A stretch of DNA of 64,000 nt, taken from Siphonodentalium dalli (Eukaryota; Mollusca; Scaphopoda; Gadilida; Siphonodentaliidae). Where the stretch lies: NCBI GenBank assembly GCA_032622095.1, contig CP136067.1, forward strand, positions 182,657,440-182,721,439. Direction: 5' to 3'. This document shows, one piece after another, positions 11,980-22,683 of the stretch (position 1 is the stretch's first letter; each line of letters starts with the position of its first letter). The position numbers and the translations under genes were made by a program. The notes under the pieces are model-generated. The model searched no databases and had not been told where the DNA came from. It was given only the letters and a program-made list of their open reading frames with translations.

Positions 11980-12990
11980 ATTTCTGAGAGTCGAAAGGTT
12001 TGAGTGATTTTAGCGATTGTTGTTTTGAAGCAACATGATCAACACGAATCTGTTGTGCTGCAGTAACTGGCGCAACTTGAGTGGATTTTTTTTTGGAACA
12101 TCTGTTGCAACATCGGTAGATATTTCTATGGCCTGTATCACAGGTTCGGGAACCAGAGTGATATCGCGGTCTGGTCGATTTGTATTGCTTACGATACACA
12201 CATGATGTTGGTATGATTTTATTGTTTGTCTGAGCGCTGGCATCAGCACATATTTTTTAGAACGGCAGCAGAGTCATTGTTTGAATTGATGGTCGAGCAC
12301 CAATTATTTTCTGTGCATCGAAATAGGATAGATATTTTTCAGCCTTACACCTTTGATTATGAATTCATAATCCCATATGGCACATGAACGATTCATTGCA
12401 ACATGTGAACATTGGCAGAAATTGTTTTTGGTTTTGTGCAAACCTTATGGTCATGTTACTCATGTAAAGCATCAGAACATTGTGCACATGTGGTTTATTT
12501 GCTTTTACATCGTTCCTGGCAAGACCATGGCCCTGACAGTTAACACACCGTAAAGGATTCGGAATAAGTACTTACATCTACATGCATGTACCCAACCTTA
12601 AATGTCGGTGGAACGTTTTATCCATCAACTGTATTTGAAAATCTACGGACGTCAGTAACTCCCTGTGGTGCCAACTCAGCCAATATCTCTGACTTAGAGG
12701 AATCAGCTATATCGCGAGGTCTCAACAAGCTCTGCTACTTTTCAATGTCTTGTGAGGAGTAATCAACACTCGTGTTTGTGCAATATAGTTGTTACATTGC
12801 TTAAGAGCGTCAGCTTGAATTTTTCTTGAACATTCGATCAGAAGATAGCCACTTAGTGGCCCTGCCCTGATCGGTTTGACATATTTTAATTGTCCGGCTA
12901 TGTTTTGTAGCGTTTAATCAATCACAAATACAGAATGTCTCTTGATATTATAGGATCGAAACCAAGTACTGATAGACCTCAGCATCAGTG
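11980..12990 (-). pseudogene. Decayed LINE ORF1 (gag-like, zinc-knuckle) relic
   Basis: On the minus strand, conceptual translation across several frames gives a recognisable order. First comes GPLSGYLLIECSRKIQADAL near 12860-12800. Then come a KSSRG..RPRDIAD block and QGVTDVRRF near 12690-12640. Next are PLRCVNCQGHG and a second CAQCSDALHE..HDHKVC near 12555-12440. Last is a basic/serine-rich tail down to about 11980. This matches the ORF1 proteins of Jockey/I-type LINEs, in which an RNA-binding region precedes CCHC zinc knuckles. Stops and frameshifts break every frame, so it is dead. No matching endonuclease or RT is seen downstream toward 11000. The order of motifs is the main evidence. 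The exact borders are approximate. Confidence 0.65.
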
Positions 12991-14578
12991 GAACTTAGCG
13001 AGTTTTCATTCTTACATTTTTGTTTGTTTTGAGTTGCCATATAAAAAGCAAATAATCGACAACTAGCCGGGCTACCCTACGAAATATGGTCGGACGGTGT
13101 GACCGTTTAGCCACCCGGTACCTCGCCACAGTGAGATAGGCGTGAACATTACAATAGTGAAACATTAAAACATTCATGATGTCGAAATGCAAAGAGACAT
13201 GACACGAAAGAAACAACATACATTAAACCAGTACACACAACTAGACACTAGAAACAAAATACAACATATGTCAGAAATGTAATCTGGAACACTATGGTGA
13301 TGCGTGACTACCCGATTGATTGAGCCGGGTCAACTCAATTCAATCACTTGTCTTGGAGAGATTTACATGTAGGCCCGAGGACCATGAGCTAAGCTATATC
13401 CACAGGTCGGTGCCTCGTGTGATACGGCCGCCCTATAGTCATCCAGGACTCCTACACCACACCTCACGGGATGCACCCCACGGCAAACAGGGTGCCACAT
13501 TAGGGGATTCTTTCTCCTCGCAGTGGGGCGGTAGGCATATTGTACCCCGGGCTCACACGGGGTCAATCATACTGAATCCGTGCTTCCATACATCTGATAT
13601 ATATATATATACGAGATAAGAATTTCAAAACAAAAACTGACATCCTTAGTATATAGGGGCCGATACACGTGGTTTAGCGGTTGTGAATCGTTAATTTCGT
13701 AGCATATATGGTCATAGTATTATTAAAAGATTGATTATCTGTATTTATCAACTTTTTATGATAATAATTTTAAGTTGTCTGCGGTCGTTAATTACCATTT
13801 ACAGCGTATAATATCATGTTACTGTGCCAGTTACTTAGTAAATTTCGTATATGAAAAACTCTATGCGTGAGCTTTATTTCACCAAAACTGATGACGTACT
13901 GACGTCGTAATATAGCCTATATCTAAACGACACTAAAAGCTAAAACAAAACCCACGATTGACAACTGGCAAGTCGTTTCTGATGGCAAAAATTAATATCC
14001 GTCCTTTAAGTGAATAGACAATGCGCTAACAGGACATCGAAGCAATTGTCTTGTATTCGATCGAACTCGCGACGCGATACCTTACTAGGTAATGTGGAAA
14101 TCCGCTGTCCCTTGTTAATGTCAGGTATTAATGTAAAGAGATACGAAGGGCATTGTCAATGTCGTCAGCATTTTAAAAAAGTTCAATTTGTAGCCAGGAC
14201 GCTGTGCAATAACATAAATTTGGGTCAATAATGTTCGTGGTTCAACGAAATGGTCAATACACGAAGCCATTGTTCTTATAAGGTTTACACAAAGCGGCGA
14301 TAACGAATCAATCGACGAGTGATCATCAAAATACCCCACAACCACCTATGTCACGTGGGCTATTCTTTAAAGGCACACTTGGTGCTCGAGCACCCAGCTA
14401 TTACTTTTTCTTAGTTTAAACATATATTATTAGCCAAATAGCTAAATGGATTGGGGCACAAGCTGTTGCTAACTTATTGACGCCCCTTTCAAACAAACAA
14501 ATGAATACACTATTCTACAAAGGTTATATTCAAGAACAAATATATGATTTATAAATGAAGGTAAAGTGTGGATGAAGT
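12991..14578. other. No gene recognised; GC-richer block at 13320-13570
   Basis: The 13320-13570 block is GC-rich relative to the window and is open on both strands, but neither translation shows a domain. It is followed by (AT)n at 13596-13612. It could be an unrecognised repeat. I assign nothing. Confidence 0.4.
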
Positions 14579-15179
14579 TTAAACCTTTCGTGATGGGAGC
14601 TGCGCTGGCGCAACATTAAAGACAATGTGCCAACGCATACGTGTATGTATGCGAGTCGACCATAGGTCGCCTCGCATATATAAGAGAATGCATTGGCCTA
14701 AAAAACAAATTATCAATTTTTCTAACATTCTTTAACAATTTTTATCATTTTTTTAAATCATTTTTTCTTATATTCTTTAACAATTGTTATAATTTTTTAT
14801 CATTTTGTCTTACATTCTATAACAATTTTTATCATTTTTTCTTATATTCTTTAACAATTTTAAACTTTTTCTTTCAATCTTTAACAATTTTATCATTTTG
14901 TATCATTTATTCTTACATTCTTTATCAATTTTAATCATTTTTTTTTACATTCTTTAACAATTTTTATAAAAAAAATTATCAGTATTTCTTACATTCTTTA
15001 ACAATTTCTTAGTTTTTCTTACAATTTTTAACAATTATGAAAAATAATATAAAATTTGTTAGGCCAATGTATTCTCTTATATATGCGAGGCGACCTATGG
15101 TCGACTCGTATATATAACAGAATGCATTGGCACAGGGTTTTCGCAACAATTCAGGAAGCTCCCGTCATGAAAGGGTTAA
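14579..15179 (+). mobile_element. TTAA-B element (B1) with expanded spacer
   Basis: The left end is TTAA (14579-14582) then ACCTTTCGTGATGGGAGC. The right end is GCTCCCGTCATGAAAGGG then TTAA (15176-15179). Palindromes lie at about 14640-14697 and 15060-15133. The spacer between them is an array of about ten degenerate units of TTCTTACATTCTTTAACAAT type, much longer than in TTAA-A copies. The open frame across the spacer, rich in Phe and Leu, is an artefact of the repeat. Confidence 0.85.
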
Positions 15180-16010
15180 GATGTCAAAGAAACCGCGTAT
15201 TATTTGCGTTAGAATCGAATGAGATTGAGAACCGTCGATCGGTGATGTGATAATTGCTTTCTTAAATTATGTATTATTCGCTAGATTTGATATACTACGG
15301 TAGAGTGTATTAGCGATTTTTTCACGACTGCCCAGACAAAGGTTCCATTTTTTATATGTTGTACATATGTATGCACACGGCGTAATCGATCCGAGGATTC
15401 GTTAATATGAGCTCGGAGAAAAATGTGGTAACTTATACAAAGAGGTTCACTGCTTGATAATAAACATGTAATGCTAACATTTGGTCGTTTGGCAATTGGG
15501 GAGACCCTTCCCATACATGTATATGACATCGAATTGGTGTAGATGGCTCCATGTATGTAGATATTATGTTCACTAGTCTCGCTAGTCAGTTACTGTCAAC
15601 AACAAAACCTATGGGAAGCCAAATTGACATTTAATAAATAATTGAGCTTAAACGCAATAAGAGCCTTTTCTTTTCAACCCATGAATACCACTGAGAACAG
15701 AAGGTAATTATCTTACCGATGATGATTGGGCGTTAGTTTTTGTAAACAGACCTATTTCGGCGTTCCATGACAAAAATCCACTCAAAGTTTCCTATTGTAT
15801 CTTATACAGAAGAGAAAACAGTATAGTATCATCTAAAAAGCGGACGACATCCACTATGCTGTTTGAAATTTAAAAAAAAGGAAGTACGGAAGGCATAACA
15901 TTGTCACTTTTTAATGTGTGACACCAATTATAATTTGCGACTAAAATTCGAAAGACTTATTCCGAGAATTGATGATGCTGAAGGTGTCCTATCGAAGCAC
16001 CCCTTCTTCG
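15180..16010. other. No gene recognised
   Basis: Intergenic sequence without recognisable coding or repeat structure. Confidence 0.5.
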
Positions 16011-16138
16011 GATAGAGAAAACCAAGTCTGCTCGTACTAAACCAACTAAGATATTTGGGATAGCGAACTGCTAGTTTCTCGCATTTCGTTATCCCAATAT
16101 CGTTTTACTACGAGCATATTTGGACTACAGATAGAGGA
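16011..16138. mobile_element. Hairpin MITE, diverged copy
   Basis: CCAAGTCTGCTCGTACTAAA and TTTACTACGAGCATATTTGG form the outer stem, and GGGATAGCGAA / TTTCGTTATCCC the inner one. The sequence is clearly related to the perfect hairpin at 26132-26246. A possible degenerate 9-bp duplication, GATAGAGAA (16011) and GATAGAGGA (16130), flanks it. Confidence 0.6.
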
Positions 16139-16399
16139 ACATGCGCAGTAGTTAATGCCATGATGCTAGTAAGGCCTCGGAGGATATGGAAATATGGTGG
16201 ACGTACATTTTGTGACAATCGCTGATGTGTTTGTGGAATCGATCGGGTAAATGTTGACTCTGAATGTCGATGATCGCTGAGGAAAACTATCTTTCAAAGC
16301 CCCCACTCGAGGCCCTGGACGTGTTACAACATGCTATTCGGAGGGCGATATATACATGCAGCAAATAGGGCCTATATACAGCCACGAAATTTGAAGATC

Positions 16400-16780
16400 G
16401 TAACCCTTTACCCAACAGAAGGGCCATGTGCCAATGCATTCTCTTATATATGCGAGTCGACCATAGGTCGCCTCGCATATAAGAGAATGCATTGGCTTAA
16501 CACATTAAAAAAATTGTTAAAGAATGTAAGACAAAATGTTAAAAAAATCATTTTTTAGGCCAATGCATTCTCTTATATATGCGAGGCGACCTATGGTCGA
16601 CTCGCATATATAAGAGAATGCATTGGCACAGGGCATAACTGTAACTATCACAATGTGGTCAAGGAGCCGGTTCCAATGATATCCATATTTGTATGGTTCT
16701 ATTGAGACAGACCGAAGATATTTTAGGCTGTTGAAGCTTTATTTGGCCGGTTTTGGCCGGTTTGTTGGGTAAAGGGTTAA
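16400..16780 (+). mobile_element. TTAA-A element (A4)
   Basis: The left flank has decayed to GTAA. The right flank keeps TTAA at 16777-16780. The palindromes at 16431-16497 and 16556-16627 are separated by under two spacer units, the shortest spacer among the copies. The right half is intact up to TGTTGGGTAAAGGG. Confidence 0.9.
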
Positions 16781-16945
16781 TGGCTTTATTAGCATGAATC
16801 AACCAGGTGAATGTTTGTCTGGCCGACTGCTTACTCATTCAAACAAAGTTTGATGAAATCGTGTCAACGTCGGCGATACACATATAAAATGTATCTTATC
16901 AACAATCACGAACAGGCTTAACACAATGGGGCTGGTTATTTACAG

Positions 16946-17296
16946 TATGGGGTCTCATTCTATATGGCCTCATTTGCTATGGGAGACCTAGACGTACAGT
17001 TAAGTTCATGGTAAAGATGGTGATGTGTACCCATTGAGCACCTCGATTTTGCATTGTGCCGTCTGCCAATTTGAGGATCGATTTGAGAAACTAAACTAAA
17101 AAAGAATTTTTTTATAAAGAAGTTTTTAGAGAAACAAATAAACTTTTTAATTTGATAATAAAGATGCTTTCCAGAGAAGCTTAGATGGCGCCCAAGCAGA
17201 ATAGGGTCCACAAAGTGTGAATTTAATAGCGTCACTAAAATCCCCCCTGTGGACCTCATTCTGCAGATGTCGAGCTCAATATTTTGACGCCTGATC
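16946..17296 (+). mobile_element. HPE element, diverged copy (E1)
   Basis: The spacer landmarks ATTTGCTATGGGAGACCTAG and CACCTCGATTTTGCATTGTG are followed by one decayed hairpin end around 17190-17270 (AAGCAGAATAGGGTCC ... GTGGACCTCATTCTGC). It matches 59870-60195 over the spacer. The left hairpin is missing. Confidence 0.65.
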
Positions 17297-17484
17297 ACGG
17301 AGAAGCCGATATCCTCATTCTGTTACATGTTAATCGTGCATACAATGTCATGCGGACATCTTGCATTTACAGATTACCTTCACTGCGAAATTTGGATTAA
17401 TTCAGAGGAACAGAAGCCCATCATATCAAATCACCATATATGAAATTGCTAGATGACAACAAAGTATAAATCCGCCAATTTAAC

Positions 17485-19078
17485 GGACATGGCTCATTCG
17501 ATCTTCCCAAATTCTGTCTACGTATTTTGTAAGGAGGTATAAAATAAGTTGACAAATACACGAAATATTGATATATCGGCTTCATATATATATGCTCTGA
17601 GAAATACTTGTCATGGTCACAGCCATTTTCCAGCTTTTTTTCAATTTTTTTTCAACAGAAGTGAAAGAAACGCTCCAAAATACACGTAATAATATTCGCT
17701 TTTAATATTCTCCCGGTACCGGTATGGAATCTGTTGAGATGGGGACCCTCTTTACGGGTTGAGTACCTTTAATATTCTCCCGGTACCGGTATGGAATCTG
17801 TTGAGATGGGGACCCTCTTTACGGGTTGAGTACCTTTAATATTCTCCCGGTACCGGTATGGAATCTGTTGAGATGGGGACCCTCTTTACGGGTTGAGTAC
17901 CTTTAATATTCTCCCGGTACCGGTATGGAATCTGTTGAGATGGGGACCCTCTTTACGGGTTGAGTACCTTTAATATTCTCCCGGTACCGGTATGGAATCT
18001 GTTGAGATGGGGACCCTCTTTACGGGTTGAGTACCTTTAATATTCTCCCGGTACCGGTATGGAATCTGTTGAGATGGGGACCCTCTTTACGGGTTGAGTA
18101 CCTTTAATATTCTCCCGGTACCGGTATGGAATCTGTTGAGATGGGGACCCTCTTTACGGGTTGAGTACCTTTAATATTCTCCCGGTACCGGTATGGAATC
18201 TGTTGAGATGGGGACCCTCTTTACGGGTTGAGTACCTTTAATATTCTCCCGGTACCGGTATGGAATCTGTTGAGATGGGGACCCTCTTTACGGGTTGAGT
18301 ACCTTTAATATTCTCCCGGTACCGGTATGGAATCTGTTGAGATGGGGACCCTCTTTACGGGTTGAGTACCTTTAATATTCTCCCGGTACCGGTATGGAAT
18401 CTGTTGAGATGGGGACCCTCTTTACGGGTTGAGTACCTTTAATATTCTCCCGGTACCGGTATGCTTTTAATATTCTCCCGGTACCGGTATGAAATCTGTT
18501 GAGATGGGGACCCTCTTTACGGGTTGAGTACCTTTAATATTCTCCCGGTACCGGTATGGAATCTGTTGAGATGGGGACCCTCTTTACGGGTTGAGTACCT
18601 TTAATATTCTCCCGGTACCGGTATGGAATCTGTTGAGATGGGGACCCTCTTTACGGGTTGAGTACCTTTAATATTCTCCCGGTCGGTATGGAAATAGGTC
18701 GACAAATAGTTGAACTTCCTTTCTACGAGCATTAAAATATGTTCCAGAAAGACGCATTGTGTAGTCATACAATATACAACCTTGAAGACGATGTTTGGGT
18801 CCCAAACATAAATCAGCCATTTGCACGGCGGCATGGAACAGAAACGAGCGTTTCGTGTTAGTCTATTCCTGATATGGTAGAAATAAAGAGCGTTTATTTC
18901 GCTTCTTTACGAAAAATTGAAAACAGCTGAAAAATGGTTGTGACTTTGGCAAGTATTTTTCAAAGCATATGAAGTCGGTATATCGATATTTAGTTTATGT
19001 GTCAGCCTATATATATTATACCTCCTTCCAAATTACGTAGACAAAATTTGGAAGCTCGAATGAGCCATTTCGGTGTAA
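17485..19078. repeat. Repeat H, copy 2, with inverted arms around a satellite array
   Basis: The left arm (17485-17640) begins CATGGCTCATTCGATCTTCC. The right arm (down to 19078) ends with the reverse complement of the same sequence (GGAAGCTCGAATGAGCCATT). The right side also continues inward through GTTTGGGTCCCAAACAT to TAGGTCGACAAATAG, matching copy 1 in reverse. The 67-bp satellite occupies the centre. Confidence 0.75.
17701..18690. repeat. 67-bp satellite array, 14 full and 2 partial units
   Basis: Eleven nearly identical units start at 17701, 17768, 17835 and so on with a period of exactly 67. A 28-base truncated unit at 18438 interrupts the run. Three more full units start at 18466, 18533 and 18600, and a partial unit ends at about 18690. 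Each unit contains TTTAATATTCTCCCGGTACC and TGGGGACCCTCTTTACGGG. The near absence of substitutions implies recent amplification or homogenisation. Confidence 0.97.
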
Positions 19079-19182
19079 CCAACAACCTCACTCGTTGTTC
19101 TAATATTTTGTTCTACCTATATAAATGGTTTTGGAGTGTCAAGATTTACCGGTAAAGAGTTCTGAGTAAAAAAAGGCTCCAA

Positions 19183-20021
19183 TTAAAAGATGCATAATCC
19201 GATTAACCCTTTACCCAACAGAAGGGCCCTGTGCCAATGCATTCTCTTATATATGCGAGTCGACCATAGGTCGCCTCGCATATATAAGAGAATGCATTGG
19301 CTTAACACATTAAAAATTATAAAATTGTTAAAGAATGTAAGAAAAAATGGTAAAAAGTGTTAAAAAAAGATTTTTTTAGGCCAATGCATTCTCTTATATA
19401 TGCGAGGCGACCTATGGTCGACTCGCATATATAAGAGAATGCATTGGCACAGGGCATAACTGTAACTATCACAATGTGGTCAAGGAGCCGGTTCCAATGA
19501 TATCCATATTTGTATGGTTCTATTGAGACAGACCGAAGATATTTTAGGCTGTTGAAGCTTTATTTGGCCGGTTTTGGCCGGTTTTGGCCGGTTTGTTGGG
19601 TAAAGGGTTAAGCGCACCTCAATTACTATTTATTTTGATTTCAGGGGCAAAAAATATTTGATTCGAGTCGAGAACACATATCAAAGCTCAAGAGTTATTA
19701 GATATCGATTTTTGAAATCTATTATTTTTCACCATCGAGAATTATTAGTGGCCCAGTAAACAGCCGACGGTCTCGGACCAAACTCTAAAATCAAGAGGCT
19801 TTCTGTTGATAATAAGGCCACATTTCGTCGAACAACATGACAAATAACATGTTTCGGGCAATTTTATACTATACCCAGACATTGGTTAGCATTATTTTCT
19901 GGTCAATTAATCGATTCCGAAAACTGAAGCGGCATTTCTAAAAATTATTGTTGTTGTTATTTGTTGTTGTTGTTGGAATCTGATTATATGGGGACCATCG
20001 AATCCGATGGAGTACCTTTAA
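19183..20021 (+). mobile_element. Element G, copy 3, interrupted by TTAA-A
   Basis: The left end is AAAGATGCATAATCCG. The right end, 20018-20021, follows ACCATCGAATCCGATGGAGT. The interior shares GATTCGAGTCGAG, AGATATCGATTTTTGAAATC, GTGGCCCAG and GGTTAGCATTATTTTCTG with copies at 34470 and 35335. Bases 19203-19611 are a later TTAA-A insertion. A (TTG)n run precedes the right end. Confidence 0.8.
19203..19611 (+). mobile_element. TTAA-A element (A5) nested in G
   Basis: TTAA at 19203-19206 and 19608-19611 bound CCCTTTACCCAACAGAAG and TGTTGGGTAAAGGG. Palindromes lie at about 19230-19301 and 19376-19448. Near the right end the GGCCGGTTTT motif is repeated three times, one more than in A4. The paralogous G copy at 35335 has a single TTAA at the corresponding place. 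Confidence 0.95.
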
Positions 20022-20137
20022 TCACATAATGGAGTCAAACGATTGGAAATGGAACCTTGTCCAAAACTATCCATTTCGTGCATACGGTTGGTGTGCAGAT
20101 GGGCATTCACCATTAAGATGGTTAAACCTGATGTAAA

Positions 20138-20344
20138 CGCCCTGTCGTTAACTCGCGGCCATATTGGAGACACCAGGCCCGGTTCCGTGGTTTTAGTGAT
20201 ACAGGTAAACGTTCTAGAGTAGCATTTCCATATTTGAATTATTCATGATTTCCATATATGGAGTGCTACTCCAGAACTTGTACCACTAAAACCACGGAAC
20301 CGGGCCTGGTGGATCCAATATGGCCGTGAGTTAGTGACAGGGCG
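20138..20344. mobile_element. 207-bp inverted-repeat element with roughly 85-bp arms
   Basis: The arms begin CGCCCTGTCGTTAACTCGCG and end CGTGAGTTAGTGACAGGGCG. The inner arm GGCCCGGTTCCGTGGTTTTA is perfectly complementary to TAAAACCACGGAACCGGGCC. The loop is about 35 bp. I could not find a flanking duplication. A decayed partial copy (AAACCACGGAAAGGAGCTGG and onward) sits at 20390-20440. Confidence 0.85.
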
Positions 20345-20440
20345 TATAGCACATCACATATTACATCAGTATTATCGTTGGAAGAATCTCTGAAACCACG
20401 GAAAGGAGCTGGATGATTCCAATACGACCGCGACCCAGTG

Positions 20441-20971
20441 ACTCGCTTTTAAGTCCCATTTCATCTGGATAATATATATGTGCAAAGGTAATCAGTACAC
20501 TGAATCACGTGGTGATGCCTCTCGTGATAACTTCAGGAATAATTTATAACACAGTTGCTATGTGATGGGTGTTTGATGCCAACAGCTAAAAGGGATTGTG
20601 TTGAATTTGGGTTGCCCGTTTCCTCACAAGCGTGAGTCCTGTGGCTTTAGTCGATTATAGAGTAAATGCCATCCGATAAAAAAAAAACTTAAGACACACA
20701 TCTGAGTAAATATTTAACGAGCTATCAAGACAACATTATGTCATTGTACTATTTTCCATGGATCCAAACGAGAAGAGCTGACGTTTGATCAAGTAGTCTC
20801 AAAGAGGACACACCACGTAACTGGGTGCAAGAGAAACAAAGGGCGAATAAAGCTACAACTTCAGTTCAGCTCTTCGCCACAATCGGTCGAGAAGAATCAG
20901 TTTGTGACAAAGCTATTGCATGCCTTAAAATCAATAGCCATATAATATTATACCCTGTTCTCCTGAAAATA
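20441..20971. other. No gene recognised
   Basis: Intergenic sequence with no supported feature. Confidence 0.5.
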
Positions 20972-21041
20972 AGCTCATATTGAGCTTATTTCAGAAACAA
21001 TGTTTTTGAAATAAGTTCAATATGAGCCTATTTTCAAATAA
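20972..21041. repeat. 70-bp imperfect hairpin
   Basis: GAAAATAAGCTCATATTGAG pairs with CAATATGAGCCTATTTTC around AAACAATGTTTTT. It is preceded by CCTGTTCTCCTGAA, and CCTGTTCTCCCGAA also precedes the next inverted repeat at about 21432, suggesting a small shared family. Confidence 0.7.
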
Positions 21042-21431
21042 GCCCATTACATATCGGCAATTATTTGAATCTGAATTACGCTCTACATGTATATGAACCA
21101 AATCGACCTAAAGTTTGCATAATTTGGTTTTACAGACTCTAATTAATTGGAAAAAAATAGTCACTGTAAACCACTTCGGCTCACTATTTCTGGTGCAGCA
21201 GGTTATGCGAAATATATCGTAAAACCAATTCGCCTTATTTTTAATATGAATGAACTTGTAGGAAGTGGTGCCAACTTTATTTCTGGTGTTACTCTTCATT
21301 AATTTTTAAATACCCACCGCCCTCTTCGATGTCAAAAATAGAACATCCTGCATGATGTAGCTGTAGATTTAACACTTTCCTATATATTTTATTTGATGGA
21401 AATGTTCAGATAAGTATTGACTGAACATTCA

Positions 21432-21605
21432 GCCTGTTCTCCCGAACATGCGCACATTATCTGCGTATAAATAGCTTGTCTTATGTAGATAATCTGCTTA
21501 GAATCGCCTCATTTTGAGTATAATGTGCTGAAAATGAGAGCATTTTAGTCACATTATTGACTCATAATTGGGGCTATTCTATAAGCAGATTATATGCGGA
21601 CAGTG
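21432..21605. repeat. Imperfect inverted repeat
   Basis: Complementary blocks such as CGCACATTATCTGCGTATAA / GCAGATTATATGCGGACAG and CTCATTTTGAGTATAATGTG / CACATTATTGACTCATAATTG give a long imperfect foldback. No target duplication was recognised. Confidence 0.5.
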
Positions 21606-21784
21606 ACACAAACAAGCCAACCCATTTTTCAGGTGTGCGTTCTTTAACATGTCTTTTCATTGTGGCCCACGCCAGAAAACGAAATAACGGCTATGACTCC
21701 ATTATTTGATTATTTCAGAACCAAATAATCACATTATGTACCTATTACACGCTTTAGGTCAATTATGTGCGTATTTGTGCGAGG

Positions 21785-21849
21785 ATATGTTGGAACATTT
21801 CCTAAGGAATAACTACTCGTCAATGAGTATTTAGTATATAAAGGGTTAA
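21785..21849 (+). mobile_element. TTAA-D fragment (D4)
   Basis: Only the right end is seen: AACATTTCCTAAGGAATAAC, CAATGAGTATTTAGTATA, then AAAGGG and TTAA at 21846-21849. The rest of the element is missing or too diverged to place. Confidence 0.6.
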
Positions 21850-22017
21850 AGCCCCTCCTATATCGTGTGCAAATCTGCCATATTAGAATACACATAGGGC
21901 ACATCGAGCGTTCGCTGGAGTCGTGTGAATCTGCCATATTAGGACACGTATAGGACACATCGGGCGTTCGCATACAGCGAACGAATCGTGCGATTCTTCA
22001 GCGACACCACCGCCAAC

Positions 22018-22288
22018 TTAACACTTTCTATACTATATGGATTCTCCCATCAGTTATAAAAGTATACACTGGAAGTTCTGGAATGGTCTATTATTAATTG
22101 GGAGGGGGGCTCAAGAGTAATCAGGACAACTTAATTAGCTGACGAGTCAGACGAAAAGAGAATGCCAATGCAGGAGGATTTATATTCATTTGTCGAACAC
22201 CAAACGACATATATTTGTAGAACTTATTATCTGAACATTTCCTAATGGAACTGCTCATCGATCTCTATTTAGTAAAGAAAGGCGTTAA
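22018..22288 (-). mobile_element. TTAA-D element (D1)
   Basis: It is bounded by TTAA at 22018-22021 and 22285-22288. The left end is CACTTTCTATACTATATGGA and the right end is TATTTAGTAAAGAAAGGCG. The interior keeps AAAAGTATACACTGGA, GGTCTATTATT and CTTATTATCTGAACATTTCC. Its right TTAA is shared with a TTAA-A element inserted exactly at the border. Confidence 0.8.
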
Positions 22289-22683
22289 CCCTTTACCCAA
22301 CAAAACGGCCAAAACCGGCCAAATAAAGCTTCAACAGCCTAAAATATATTCGGTCTGTCTCAATAGAACCATACAAATATGGATATCATTGGAACCGGCT
22401 CATTGACCACATTGTGATAGTTACAGTTATGCCCTGTGCCAATGCATTCTCTTATATATGCGAGTCGACCATAGGTCGCCTCGCATATATAAGAGAATGC
22501 ATTGGCCTAAAAAAAAAAAATAATAACACTTTTTACCATTTTTTCTTACATTCTTTAACAATTTTATAATTTTGACTGTGTTAAGCCAATGCATTCTCTT
22601 ATATATGCGAGGCGACCTATGGTCGACTCGCATATATAAGAGAATGCATTGGCACAGGGCCCTTCTGTTGGGTAAAGGGTTAA
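22285..22683 (-). mobile_element. TTAA-A element (A6), reverse orientation
   Basis: TTAA at 22285-22288 and 22680-22683. It reads CCCTTTACCCAACAAAACGG at the left, which is the 3' half of the family reversed. Palindromes are at 22437-22507 and 22585-22656, and it ends CCCTTCTGTTGGGTAAAGGG. The ORF across both hairpins is accidental. Confidence 0.93.

Noticed and set aside
13320-13619. GC-rich block open on both strands, considered as a gene or tRNA-derived SINE
   Set aside because: No A/B box spacing, cloverleaf or protein domain could be recognised.
14641-14934. 97-residue Phe/Leu-rich frame resembling a membrane protein
   Set aside because: It is the translation of the T-rich spacer repeat of TTAA-B copy B1.
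17701-18690. Regular repeats considered as a CRISPR array
   Set aside because: Units are head-to-tail and identical over the full 67 bp with no unique spacers, and the context is eukaryotic. It is a satellite.
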